A DNA stretch of 64,000 bases from CAWELS01 sp964468205 (GTDB lineage Bacteria; Acidobacteriota; Terriglobia; Bryobacterales; Bryobacteraceae): contig CAYXVG010000017.1 in NCBI GenBank assembly GCA_964468205.1, positions 1 through 64,000 on the forward strand, written 5' to 3'. Positions 18,045-25,983 of the stretch are shown one piece after another. The notes beneath the pieces are model-generated. The model did no database searches, was not told where the DNA came from, and worked only from the letters and a program-made list of their open reading frames with translations. The number at the start of each line of letters is the position of its first letter. Positions within the stretch are counted from its first letter, which is position 1. Position numbers and translations under genes: made by a program.

Positions 18045-19705
18045 ATCAACGAAAGCGAACCAACAAGGTTACCGTGGAGCGCGAGTCCGGGCGCTTCGTG
18101 GAGGATGTAGACCGGATTGTCGAGAGCGATGTTTCACCGAGCGCGATTCTGGCGCGGGCGGTCGCGCTGCATCTGGACGGCAAGCAGCGGGAGGCTCTGG
18201 CGGAGTTAAGCCGGGCGGTGGATTCGGGCACCGCCAACGCGGACATCTATTCCGCCCGCGGGCACATTCAATTCGAACTGGAACGCTACGATGATGCGGC
18301 GGCGAGCTACGCGAAGCTCGCGGAGTTGGCGCCGGACCACGCCTCTGCGGCGTTCAACCTCGCCGTGTGCCTGGAGAAGCTCGAACGATGGTCTCAGGCG
18401 GCCGAGCAGTTTGAGCGCTCGCTGGCCAAAAACCCAGGGCGCCTCGAGGCACTGGCCGGCCTCGGCATTTGCCTTTTGCGGATGGAGAAGCCGGAACAAG
18501 CGCTCGCTTCGTTCGACAAAGGGCTGGCGCAGGACCCCACGCACGAGAACCTGCGGTTCGGAAAGGCCGTGGCGCTCCAGTTAGTTCACCGCGAGGATGA
18601 GGCGGCGGAGATCTACGAGGAGATTCTGCGGAGCAACGCCCGTTCGGAGGAGTCGCTGGTGAACCTCATCAGCATCGGGATTGCCAGGAAAGACGAGCGT
18701 GCTACCCGCGAGTACTCGGAGAAGCTGATCTCGATTCGCAACATGGCGCCCGCGGCGCTCGAGGGGCTGGCCAACTGCGCGTTCTGGAGCGGCGATTGCG
18801 AGGCGGCGGTTCAGTATTGCGTGAAGCTGGTCGAGAGCAACCCGGACAACTACCAGTGGCGGTTCAACCTGGGCGTGGCGTACCAGCGATTGAACAAACT
18901 GGAACAGGCCGCGGCGACTTACCGAGAGGCGGTACGCATTAAGCCGGATGCCAGCAACGCCCATGTCAATCTGGGTGTAGTTCTGCACGAACTCGGCGAG
19001 GAAAAAGGCGCGGTGCAAGCCTACGAGGAAGCGTTGAAGCTTGATCCGAACCTGCCCAACGTCCGCTACAACCTGGCTCTTCTGCTCGAACGGGCCGGTT
19101 CCGGTTTCGAGGCGGAGACATATTATGAGCAGTTGCTGGCCGACCACCCGGACTCCGCTGACGCGTGGTTCCGGCTCGGTTACCTGCGCCTGCAACGGTC
19201 GTACTTTCCCGGGGCCGTCGAATGTTTCGAGAAATGCCTAGCCCGGCGGAAGCCCTGGCCCGAGGCAGAGATCAACCTCGGGCTCGCCTTCTGGCGATCC
19301 GGCGACCACGACGCAGCCGGAACGGCGTTCGAAGCGGCGCTACAATCCGATCCTGAATCGATCGAGGCGATGCGCGGACTCGCGGCAATTTCCGTAGAGC
19401 GCAACGACCTCACCAGGGCGCTCGAACTACAGGCCGGCCTGATCGACCGCGGCGAACGCTCTCCGGAGCTGTTCTATAACACCGGACTGCTGTTGCAGAA
19501 AACGGGGAACCTGGACGACGCCATCCGGCTGTACAAAGAGGCGGTGGCCGACAAACCCGATTTCCCAGAGGCTTTGCTGAATCTGGGCCACGCACTCAAG
19601 GAGAAGGGGAACCCGGACGAAGCGCGGATTTATTGGAGCCAGGCCTTGGCGGCGAATCCTCGCCTCGCGCAGGGCTACTTCGACGGCGCGGGAACAGTGC
19701 AGTAG
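18041..19705 (+). CDS. TPR-repeat protein, coupled to the membrane protein upstream
   Basis: A 554-residue protein with a basic N-terminus and no signal peptide, so probably cytoplasmic. It is made almost entirely of tetratricopeptide repeats, about a dozen, for example AAASYAKLAELAPDHASAAF, AAATYREAVRIKPDASNAHV and AVQAYEEALKLDPNLPNVRY. The start at 18041 overlaps the upstream stop and has GAGGAG upstream; the longer in-frame extension to 17987 lies inside the previous gene. TPR scaffolds assemble complexes. The coupling suggests it binds the cytoplasmic part of the membrane protein (inference). Confidence 0.85.
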   Translation: MNQRKRTNKVTVERESGRFVEDVDRIVESDVSPSAILARAVALHLDGKQREALAELSRAVDSGTANADIYSARGHIQFELERYDDAAASYAKLAELAPDHASAAFNLAVCLEKLERWSQAAEQFERSLAKNPGRLEALAGLGICLLRMEKPEQALASFDKGLAQDPTHENLRFGKAVALQLVHREDEAAEIYEEILRSNARSEESLVNLISIGIARKDERATREYSEKLISIRNMAPAALEGLANCAFWSGDCEAAVQYCVKLVESNPDNYQWRFNLGVAYQRLNKLEQAAATYREAVRIKPDASNAHVNLGVVLHELGEEKGAVQAYEEALKLDPNLPNVRYNLALLLERAGSGFEAETYYEQLLADHPDSADAWFRLGYLRLQRSYFPGAVECFEKCLARRKPWPEAEINLGLAFWRSGDHDAAGTAFEAALQSDPESIEAMRGLAAISVERNDLTRALELQAGLIDRGERSPELFYNTGLLLQKTGNLDDAIRLYKEAVADKPDFPEALLNLGHALKEKGNPDEARIYWSQALAANPRLAQGYFDGAGTVQ

Positions 19706-19745
19706 CGAGTCTCCGCCGGCCGGCGCCGGGCGCACTTGCACTCTA

Positions 19746-20840
19746 TCAGCCCGCGACCTCGTCCCAGGTCACAATCCGCTTCTCGTATATGGCCCGGCGG
19801 CCCATCATGGCGGTCAAGACGGACCGGAGCCCAGAATCGCCGTTGTTGATCGGCGTCTTCTGACCGCGGGCGTTGTCAAAGAAGGCCTTTAGAGACATGA
19901 GGGTGGAATTCTCTCCGGCGTTCGGCACTTCGAGTTGCACGGCGCCGCGGTTGGCTCGTTCGTGGAAGGTAGCTGCGGCGAGATCCACCGCTCCCACAGC
20001 TCCAAAGACGCGCTCCTTGATTCCGGAGAAGCCTGGCGGGTCGAAATAGATGTGGCTAAAGACGAATCGGACGTCATCGGGGAACTCGTAGATCACGGCG
20101 TAGTTGTCCATTGTGGTGCGTCCGGGTGGAATGTCGTGGAACAAGTTGATCCCGCCCGAACCGTAGGCCCGCAGAGGAGGCTTATCCACCGCCCAAACCA
20201 TCAAGTCGATGATGTGACAGGCTTGCTCGACGATGTTGTCGCCGGCGATATCGCGGTCGAAATACCACGCGGTGTTGCGCGGCAGATCGCCGCCGTGCCG
20301 GTAGCCTTGCAGGAAGAGCACCTTGCCGATGTTGCCGTCATGGATGAACTTCATCGCCGCGGCGCGGTTCGGATCGTGCCGCAACTGAAAGCCTACCTGG
20401 AAAATTCCCTTGGCGCTCTGGGAGGCCCGCACAATGAGCTTGGAGTCCTCCGGAGTCACGGCGAGCGGCTTCTCCAGATAGACATGCTTGCCGACTTCGA
20501 GGGCGGCCAGGGCGATGGCCTTATGGGTGTTCACCGGCGTTGCGATCAGGACTGCGTCGATGTCCTTCATCTCGTCCAGCATCTTGCGGAAGTCGGTGAA
20601 GGCGCGTGGCGAGTGACCTTTTTCCGAGGCCGCTATCCGGGCGGCCTCGAGGCGATCCTCGAGCAGGTCGCAGACGGCGACGACACTTACGCCGGAGGCC
20701 TCCATGCTGTTTTGCAGCAGGTAGGCGCCGCGGTTTCCCACGCCGATGAAGGCGAGGCGAATCGCGTCATTCGGAGATTGGGCGCCGAGCACGGCGGGCG
20801 CACCCAAAGCTCCCACAAAGGTTCTGCGACTTAGGTCCAC
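19746..20840 (-). CDS. Gfo/Idh/MocA-family oxidoreductase, Tat-exported
   Basis: A 364-residue NAD(P)-dependent sugar or inositol dehydrogenase-like protein. It starts at a GTG (20840) with an excellent ribosome-binding site (AAGGAGGTAAGAAC) and a twin-arginine signal (LSRRTFVGALGAPAV). A Rossmann domain follows (RLAFIGVGNRGAYLL) with the family motif EKPLAVTPED; the C-terminal half is the Gfo/Idh alpha/beta substrate domain. Exported members of this family are common in Acidobacteria and Planctomycetes and are thought to carry a bound cofactor. It starts 4 nt after the stop of the FG-GAP gene, so the two form an operon. The substrate is unknown. Confidence 0.9.
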   Translation of the reverse strand: MDLSRRTFVGALGAPAVLGAQSPNDAIRLAFIGVGNRGAYLLQNSMEASGVSVVAVCDLLEDRLEAARIAASEKGHSPRAFTDFRKMLDEMKDIDAVLIATPVNTHKAIALAALEVGKHVYLEKPLAVTPEDSKLIVRASQSAKGIFQVGFQLRHDPNRAAAMKFIHDGNIGKVLFLQGYRHGGDLPRNTAWYFDRDIAGDNIVEQACHIIDLMVWAVDKPPLRAYGSGGINLFHDIPPGRTTMDNYAVIYEFPDDVRFVFSHIYFDPPGFSGIKERVFGAVGAVDLAAATFHERANRGAVQLEVPNAGENSTLMSLKAFFDNARGQKTPINNGDSGLRSVLTAMMGRRAIYEKRIVTWDEVAG

Positions 20841-20844
20841 GTTC

Positions 20845-21981
20845 TTACCTCCTTGTCCGATTCTCAAACAGGAACAGGCCGCCCTTGCCGGGAGCCAGAA
20901 CGTCCAGGTCGCCATCCTTGTCGATGTCGACAACCGGGATCTGCATTCCGCCTCCGGCCCTGCCCCCGTAGTCGATGACGTGCCGCTTCCAGATCAGTTC
21001 ACCGCCGGGCTGCGCCAGCGATTCGTACCAGTAGATGCCGAGCGGTTCTTTCCCGCCGGGATCCCTCCCGTTGTGAGCGTGAAACCGCTTTCCCGTGACG
21101 ATATCGGTACGCTGGTCTCCGTTCAGGTCGACCAAAGTGACGGCGTGGGCCTGGGACCAACTGTCGTCGATGACGTGTTTCGTCCAGTTTCCGCCGGAAC
21201 CCTGTTCGAGCCACAAGATTCCATAGTCGTGCGCGTAGCTCGTGAGAACGTCCGGAGCGCCTTTCCCGTCGACCTGGTGCACGAAGATGAAGCCGAGGTG
21301 GGGAAATTCGAAGTGCGCGAAGTCCTCGTGGCGCTTCCAGACCCCGTTTTTCGGATCGGGGGGCGCTTCCCACCAACCGGTTGGGGTGAGGATGTCGTTG
21401 CGGCCGTCTCCGTTCACATCGCCGGCTCCGATGCCATGACCGTAACTCTGCTCGCTCACGGCGTGCTTGACGAACTTACCGTTTTCGACGGAGTACCAGG
21501 CGAGCGGCGTCTTTTTGTTGCCGAACTGCGGCAAGAGCTCGCGCGCGCGGCCGTCATTATCGAGATCGACCAGAAAGGCGAACTCCGAGGGGCTGCCGGA
21601 CTCGATCACATGCTTCCGCCACATGACGCCGGTCTTCCCGGGATTCTCATACCAGGCGAGCTCGCGGGCGAACCAGGTGGCCGAGACGACATCCGGCCGT
21701 CCGTCTTCGTTGACATCGAGGATGAGAGCGGCGAAGTCGTCGAGATAGAAGCGCTCGTATTTCAGCTCGCGGAAACGGTGGCGCGTCCAGCCAGGTCCCT
21801 CGAACCAGTTCTCTCCGGAAACAATGTCGAGGACGCCGTCGCCGTTGACGTCGGCGACGGCGCAGGACTCCGCGCTCCCAGGGTCAATGAGGTGTCTATC
21901 GAAGAGGATTGCATCCTGCGGGCCAGCGACCAGGACGCCCAACGGAGTTAGCAAAGCCAGAACTGTCAGAAGCGGTTTCAT
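20845..21981 (-). CDS. FG-GAP/VCBS-repeat secreted protein
   Basis: A 378-residue protein with a signal peptide (MKPLLTVLALLTPLGVLVAG). It has at least six FG-GAP/VCBS repeats with calcium-binding loops, for example DVNGDGVLDIV, DVNEDGRPDVV, DVNGDGRNDIL, DLNGDQRTDIV and DIDKDGDLDVL. These predict a beta-propeller in the periplasm or on the cell surface. It is the first gene of a two-gene operon with the Gfo/Idh oxidoreductase. The ATG at 21981 is supported by the signal peptide and by a TACAAT box exactly 7 nt upstream; the longer open frame overlaps the DUF4440 gene. Confidence 0.85.
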   Translation of the reverse strand: MKPLLTVLALLTPLGVLVAGPQDAILFDRHLIDPGSAESCAVADVNGDGVLDIVSGENWFEGPGWTRHRFRELKYERFYLDDFAALILDVNEDGRPDVVSATWFARELAWYENPGKTGVMWRKHVIESGSPSEFAFLVDLDNDGRARELLPQFGNKKTPLAWYSVENGKFVKHAVSEQSYGHGIGAGDVNGDGRNDILTPTGWWEAPPDPKNGVWKRHEDFAHFEFPHLGFIFVHQVDGKGAPDVLTSYAHDYGILWLEQGSGGNWTKHVIDDSWSQAHAVTLVDLNGDQRTDIVTGKRFHAHNGRDPGGKEPLGIYWYESLAQPGGELIWKRHVIDYGGRAGGGMQIPVVDIDKDGDLDVLAPGKGGLFLFENRTRR

Positions 21982-21988
21982 CGGCACG

Positions 21989-21994
21989 ATTGTA
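21989..21994 (-). promoter_or_regulatory. TACAAT -10 box, 7 nt before ATG
   Basis: On the minus strand TACAAT is followed by CGTGCCG and the ATG at 21981, with no Shine-Dalgarno sequence. This fits a leaderless transcript. Confidence 0.55.
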
Positions 21995-22061
21995 CAACGG
22001 ATGGACCCAACACCCGCCGGTACGCTCCGCGGAGGTCTGCCGCTCGGTGCGCGCCGCCTGG

Positions 22062-22496
22062 TCAGTTGGTCAGTTTCGTTGTCTGATGCGCGGCCAGTTG
22101 CCACCGGCCGTTGCTCTTCACCCAGAGGTGCATCATCATGAGCCGATTGTCAAAAGGCTCGCCGGCGGTGTTGCCTTTCATAACGACGATGGAGTGGGCG
22201 GCCGCGGCGTCGCCGTGAACCTTAACCGTGGTCTTCTGGTGGTCGATGACGTCGTACTTTTGCGTGCCGCCTCTGAGTTTTCCAAGGTACTCGCTCTTGG
22301 ATTCGATGATGCCCGTGGAGTGGGCGTAGATCAGTTCCGGCGACAAGAGCTGTTCGAGAGCCGCGTAATCGTTCGTGGTGACGGCTTGCGCCCATTGTTT
22401 TTCGGCGGCGACCACCGCGTCTTCGGCGCCGGCGGCGGATGCCAGTACAGATGCGGCGAGCATCATCAGAGAAACGGCGAGCAAGGTACGAAGCAT
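22062..22496 (-). CDS. DUF4440/SnoaL-like exported protein
   Basis: A 144-residue NTF2-like protein with a signal peptide (MLRTLLAVSLMMLAASVLASA). The body matches DUF4440: EKQWAQAVTTNDYAALEQLL, then LIYAHSTGIIESKSEYL, and a C-terminal strand pair with NGRWQLAAHQ. NTF2-like folds form a cone-shaped pocket used for ligand binding or isomerase-type chemistry; no specific role can be assigned. A good ribosome-binding site (GGAGGAC) precedes the ATG at 22496. TATCAT lies 19 nt before the start. Confidence 0.85.
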   Translation of the reverse strand: MLRTLLAVSLMMLAASVLASAAGAEDAVVAAEKQWAQAVTTNDYAALEQLLSPELIYAHSTGIIESKSEYLGKLRGGTQKYDVIDHQKTTVKVHGDAAAAHSIVVMKGNTAGEPFDNRLMMMHLWVKSNGRWQLAAHQTTKLTN

Positions 22497-22648
22497 GAAG
22501 AGTCCTCCGCTGGCTATGATAGCGCACGCCCACGGGGCCGCGAGCGGGAAGGGCCAATGCAGCGCTCGCAGCGTGTTGGCCTTCGGGCTAGGGTTGGCGG
22601 TGCGGCATTTCCGGGTGCGGACGGGGTTGCGTTAATAGTGGGCCCAAG

Positions 22649-22670
22649 GCCGGCCGGAAGACCGGCCGGC
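22649..22670. terminator. GC-rich hairpin downstream of the aldose epimerase gene
   Basis: A perfect 9-bp stem (GCCGGCCGG with CCGGCCGGC) around an AAGA loop, 18 nt beyond the epimerase stop. No T-run follows on the minus strand, so termination is possible but unproven. Confidence 0.35.
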
Positions 22671-22687
22671 GAGCGAAGGCTTCCCGG

Positions 22688-23839
22688 TCACTCAGTGGAA
22701 AACTTGTAGATGGTGGTTGTGGCGTATTCCTCGCCGGGCCTCAGAGTGGTAGAGGGGAAGTCCGGTTGATTCGGGGAATCGGGAAAGTGCTGGGTCTCGA
22801 GGCATAGCGCCGCGCGCTTCTGGTAGGTGACGCCGCCCTTGCCGGTGAGGGTTCCATCCAAGAAATTACCGGTATAGAACTGGACTCCGGGTTCAGTGGT
22901 GTGGACCTCCATCACGCGGCCGGTAGTGGGCTCGGTGACCCTAGCGGCCAGAGAGAGGCTGCCACCGCCGCTGTTCAGCACGAAGTTGTGATCGTAACCG
23001 CCGCCGTAGCCGATCTGCGGGTGGTCAGCGTCGATGCGATCGCCGATGCGGTGGGGTTCGCGGAAATCGAAGGGGGTTCCTTCGACGGGCGCCAGTTCGC
23101 CGGTCGGGATGAGCGTCTCGCCGACCGGGGTGAAGCGATCGGCGTTGATCATGATCAGGTGGTCGAGGATCGGGGTGGCGCCGGCGTCCTTGAGGTTGAA
23201 ATAGCTGTGATTTGTGAGGTTGCAGACGGTCGTTTTGTCCGTGGTGGCGCGGTAATCGATTTTTAATCCGTTGTCCGCGGTGACTTCGTAGGCGACCTGC
23301 ACCGTCAGGGTTCCAGGGTAGCCTTCCTCGCCGTCCGGGCTGACGTAGGAGAGGGCCAGGGAAGAGCCGGAAGCCGCTTCCACGGTCCAATTCTTCTTGT
23401 CAAAGCCCACTTTGCCGCCGTGCAGCGAATTGGGGCCGTTGTTCACAGCCAGGTTGTAAGTCTGCCCTTCGAGCACGAATTTCGCGCCGCCGATCCGGTT
23501 GCCGTAGCGGCCGATGATTGCGCCGAAGTACGGGTGTCCGCCCAGGTAGCCGTCGAGGTTGTCGAATCCGAGGACAATGTCCGAGATGTTGCCGTCGCGA
23601 TCGGGGACCTTGAGCGAGACGACTATTCCGCCGTAGGTCATGATCCGGGCTTCCATCCCCTTGCTGTTTTTGAGCGTATAGATCTGAACTTCCTCACCCG
23701 AGGGCAGCGTGCCGAATGATTCCACGATTGCTTCTCCTTCCTTTTGAGTGGTGGCGGATTCATCGCCGGCCGGGCCGCAGGAATGGAAGGCCGTGACCGC
23801 CGCCAGCGCAACTGACGCAAGAGACTTCGTCGTCTTCAT
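22688..23839 (-). CDS. galM: Aldose 1-epimerase (galactose mutarotase)
   Basis: A 383-residue enzyme that interconverts alpha- and beta-anomers of aldoses. Family motifs are clear: GAIIGRYGNRIGGAKF, NNGPNSLHGG, the catalytic histidine in NLTNHSYFNL, and the catalytic glutamate in LCLETQHFPDSPNQP. An N-terminal signal sequence with a cysteine (AFHSC) suggests a periplasmic enzyme; the cysteine context is a poor lipobox, so lipidation is doubtful. There is no obvious ribosome-binding site; a TAAGCT box lies 9 nt before the ATG. It may follow the methyltransferase gene (61 nt) in one transcript. Confidence 0.9.
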   Translation of the reverse strand: MKTTKSLASVALAAVTAFHSCGPAGDESATTQKEGEAIVESFGTLPSGEEVQIYTLKNSKGMEARIMTYGGIVVSLKVPDRDGNISDIVLGFDNLDGYLGGHPYFGAIIGRYGNRIGGAKFVLEGQTYNLAVNNGPNSLHGGKVGFDKKNWTVEAASGSSLALSYVSPDGEEGYPGTLTVQVAYEVTADNGLKIDYRATTDKTTVCNLTNHSYFNLKDAGATPILDHLIMINADRFTPVGETLIPTGELAPVEGTPFDFREPHRIGDRIDADHPQIGYGGGYDHNFVLNSGGGSLSLAARVTEPTTGRVMEVHTTEPGVQFYTGNFLDGTLTGKGGVTYQKRAALCLETQHFPDSPNQPDFPSTTLRPGEEYATTTIYKFSTE

Positions 23840-23900
23840 CGCTTCATCAGCTTAGCAAAGAAGGGGCGGGGGAGAAGCGGAACGGGGGATCGCGGCCGCG

Positions 23901-24584
23901 TCAGTCGGCCTTTTTGAAGATCAGGATGTGCTGGCGGGGAAGATCCGGGATGAGACGCTCGAATTGGAAACCTTCGGGCTCGACTTCGCGCTTGACCGTG
24001 AAGACGCTCATTTTGTGATCTTCCTTGATGGGCACGGCGGGGTCTTCCTTGCGGTATTCGAGCAGGACGAGGCGTCCACCCGGCTTGAGCGCCTGCCGAA
24101 TCCCGCGCAGCATTTGTTGCGGGTGGGAGAACTCGTGGTAGACGTCGACGAGGAGGGCGAGGTCGATCTGCCCGTGGGGTAACTTAGGGTCGTCGACTTC
24201 ACCGAGAACGGGGCTGATGTTGGTCACTTCGTTTTGCCGGGCATAGGCCCGCAAGTATTCGAGCATCCGAGGCTGAATGTCGTTGGCGTAGACGATTCCT
24301 GCCTCGCCCACCTTCCGGGCTATTTTGACGCTGAAATAGCCCGCGCCGGCGCCGATGTCGGCCACCGTCATCCCTTCTTCGATACCGATGAGCTCGAGCG
24401 CAAGATCGGGGCGTTCCTCCGCCGCGCGTTCGGGCCGAATCAGCCAGCCTGCTCCGCCGGCGCCCATGACGTCCGCGTACTTGCGGCCGGTAACCGGGTG
24501 TTTTTCCTTGGCTGGGGCAAGACCGGCTGTGAGTAGGCAGACTAGAGCGGCAAGCGCGAGGCAGGTTCTGTTGAGGCGACTCAT
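23901..24584 (-). CDS. Class I SAM methyltransferase with an N-terminal signal peptide
   Basis: A 227-residue protein. It begins with a hydrophobic signal (LALAALVCLLTAGLAPAKE) followed by a Rossmann-like methyltransferase: motif I VADIGAGAGYF (about 74-84), then YANDIQPRML, a post-II region DLALLVDVYHEFSHP, and LKPGGRLVLLEYR. The fold needs S-adenosylmethionine, which is cytoplasmic, so an exported location would be odd. Similar proteins with signal-like N-termini occur in soil bacteria. The substrate is unknown. It lies 20 nt downstream of the aminotransferase gene, probably in one operon. Confidence 0.8.
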   Translation of the reverse strand: MSRLNRTCLALAALVCLLTAGLAPAKEKHPVTGRKYADVMGAGGAGWLIRPERAAEERPDLALELIGIEEGMTVADIGAGAGYFSVKIARKVGEAGIVYANDIQPRMLEYLRAYARQNEVTNISPVLGEVDDPKLPHGQIDLALLVDVYHEFSHPQQMLRGIRQALKPGGRLVLLEYRKEDPAVPIKEDHKMSVFTVKREVEPEGFQFERLIPDLPRQHILIFKKAD

Positions 24585-24604
24585 TCAATGCTAGGGATGC
24601 ACGG

Positions 24605-25930
24605 CTAGGGCCGCTCGATCTCTTCTTTCATGATGCGGAAGGCTTCGAGGATGCGCGGCGTCTCCTCGTAGCCGTAGGAGAGACGCATCTGCCGCCGTCC
24701 GGCGCCGACCAGATCGCCGCGGGGATGCACGCAGTACTCGCCGGGGATGTAGAAGACGCGCGGCCCGGCCTCGTTCTCGCCGTCGATCGTGGGATCGCCG
24801 GTGGTTCTCGTCAGCCGCTGGAAGAGCCGTGAATTGCCGTGTGTCTCCACGTCCCGGAAGGTCAGATAGAAATAGAAGCCGGCGCTGCCGCCGCGAATTT
24901 CGGCGAGATGCGCCCCGAGATAGGTTTCGAGGCCCTCCATCACGGCCAGGGCTTTTTGGCGATAGCCGGCGTTCACCAGCCGTAGCTGCTCTTCGATGTG
25001 ATGGTCAAGGAGCCAACTGGCCATCTCCTGAGCGAAAACCGGAGCGCTGAAGCCGGCGTCGGAGGTCTTCTGAACCATGGCGTCCATGAGTTCGCCGTCC
25101 GGGCCGAGCAAGTAGCCGATGCGAAGCGCGGGCGCCAGGATTTTGGAGAGGGTGCCGATCTCATAGACGATTCCGAGTTCGTCGTGAGGAAGCGCCGACT
25201 CGAACGGCTCGGCATCCGGGTTGTGCAGAAGCAGTTCGTAGGCTTGATCGAAGAAGACCGGCACCTTGCGGCCCAGTTCTTCGGAGACGCGCGAGGCTAT
25301 ACGGACGAGTTCACGGCGGCGGCGGTTCGAGAGGGTGGTGCAGGACGGGTTGTTCACGGTCACCATGTAGAAGAACGCCATTGCGGAGAGACGGCCGCCC
25401 AGTTCCGCGAGCTTACGGTCAAGAGCCTCGACGTTGATCCCATCCCGATCCTCTGGAACGGCGATCACCTCGAAACCCTTGCGCTCGAGTGCCTCGCAGT
25501 AGATGTAGTACATGGGATCGGAGGTGATCACAATGCCTTTTTCCACCACCTCCGCCAGCGACTCGAGGACGCTGGTGGCGCCGCATGGGCCGATGATGAG
25601 CCGCTTGCCGCGAACGATGTGGCGGTCCAGGCCGCGGCCGGCGAGAAACTCGCGGATGGATGCGATCAAATTAGCTGTGCCCGCGGGTCCGCCATAGTTG
25701 AACGGCTGGCGGCACCGGTGACGGCCGGTGACGACGGCTTCGAGGGCTTCCTGAAACCTTGCGGCTGGGATCGTGTGTTCGTTGACGTATCCGACGCCCA
25801 GATTGACGTCTACACCATCGCGAAAATCATGATCGAACTCCGCCATCATCCGGTTCACGGGCGAGGGGATAATCGACGATTGTCCGTAAGCCGACAGCTT
25901 CACCGCCGCCAGGGCCGTTTTAGCGTTCAC
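24605..25930 (-). CDS. Class I/II PLP-dependent aminotransferase
   Basis: A 441-residue fold-type I aminotransferase. The PLP-binding lysine is K263 in GTLSKILAPALRIGYL. D228 and Y231 (VFFDQAY) are the usual cofactor contacts, N193 or N194 lies in TVNNPSC, and the substrate-carboxylate arginine is in QMRLSYGYEE. The overall layout is near the LysN/MocR-type aminotransferase branch but without a GntR domain. The start is a GTG at 25930, 53 nt after the kinase stop; no strong ribosome-binding site is seen. The amino donor and pathway cannot be told from context. Confidence 0.85.
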   Translation of the reverse strand: MNAKTALAAVKLSAYGQSSIIPSPVNRMMAEFDHDFRDGVDVNLGVGYVNEHTIPAARFQEALEAVVTGRHRCRQPFNYGGPAGTANLIASIREFLAGRGLDRHIVRGKRLIIGPCGATSVLESLAEVVEKGIVITSDPMYYIYCEALERKGFEVIAVPEDRDGINVEALDRKLAELGGRLSAMAFFYMVTVNNPSCTTLSNRRRRELVRIASRVSEELGRKVPVFFDQAYELLLHNPDAEPFESALPHDELGIVYEIGTLSKILAPALRIGYLLGPDGELMDAMVQKTSDAGFSAPVFAQEMASWLLDHHIEEQLRLVNAGYRQKALAVMEGLETYLGAHLAEIRGGSAGFYFYLTFRDVETHGNSRLFQRLTRTTGDPTIDGENEAGPRVFYIPGEYCVHPRGDLVGAGRRQMRLSYGYEETPRILEAFRIMKEEIERP

Positions 25931-25983
25931 AAGTCCATGATCACAGATTCACTTTTAAGCCGCCCACCCATCAGACCCGCTGC

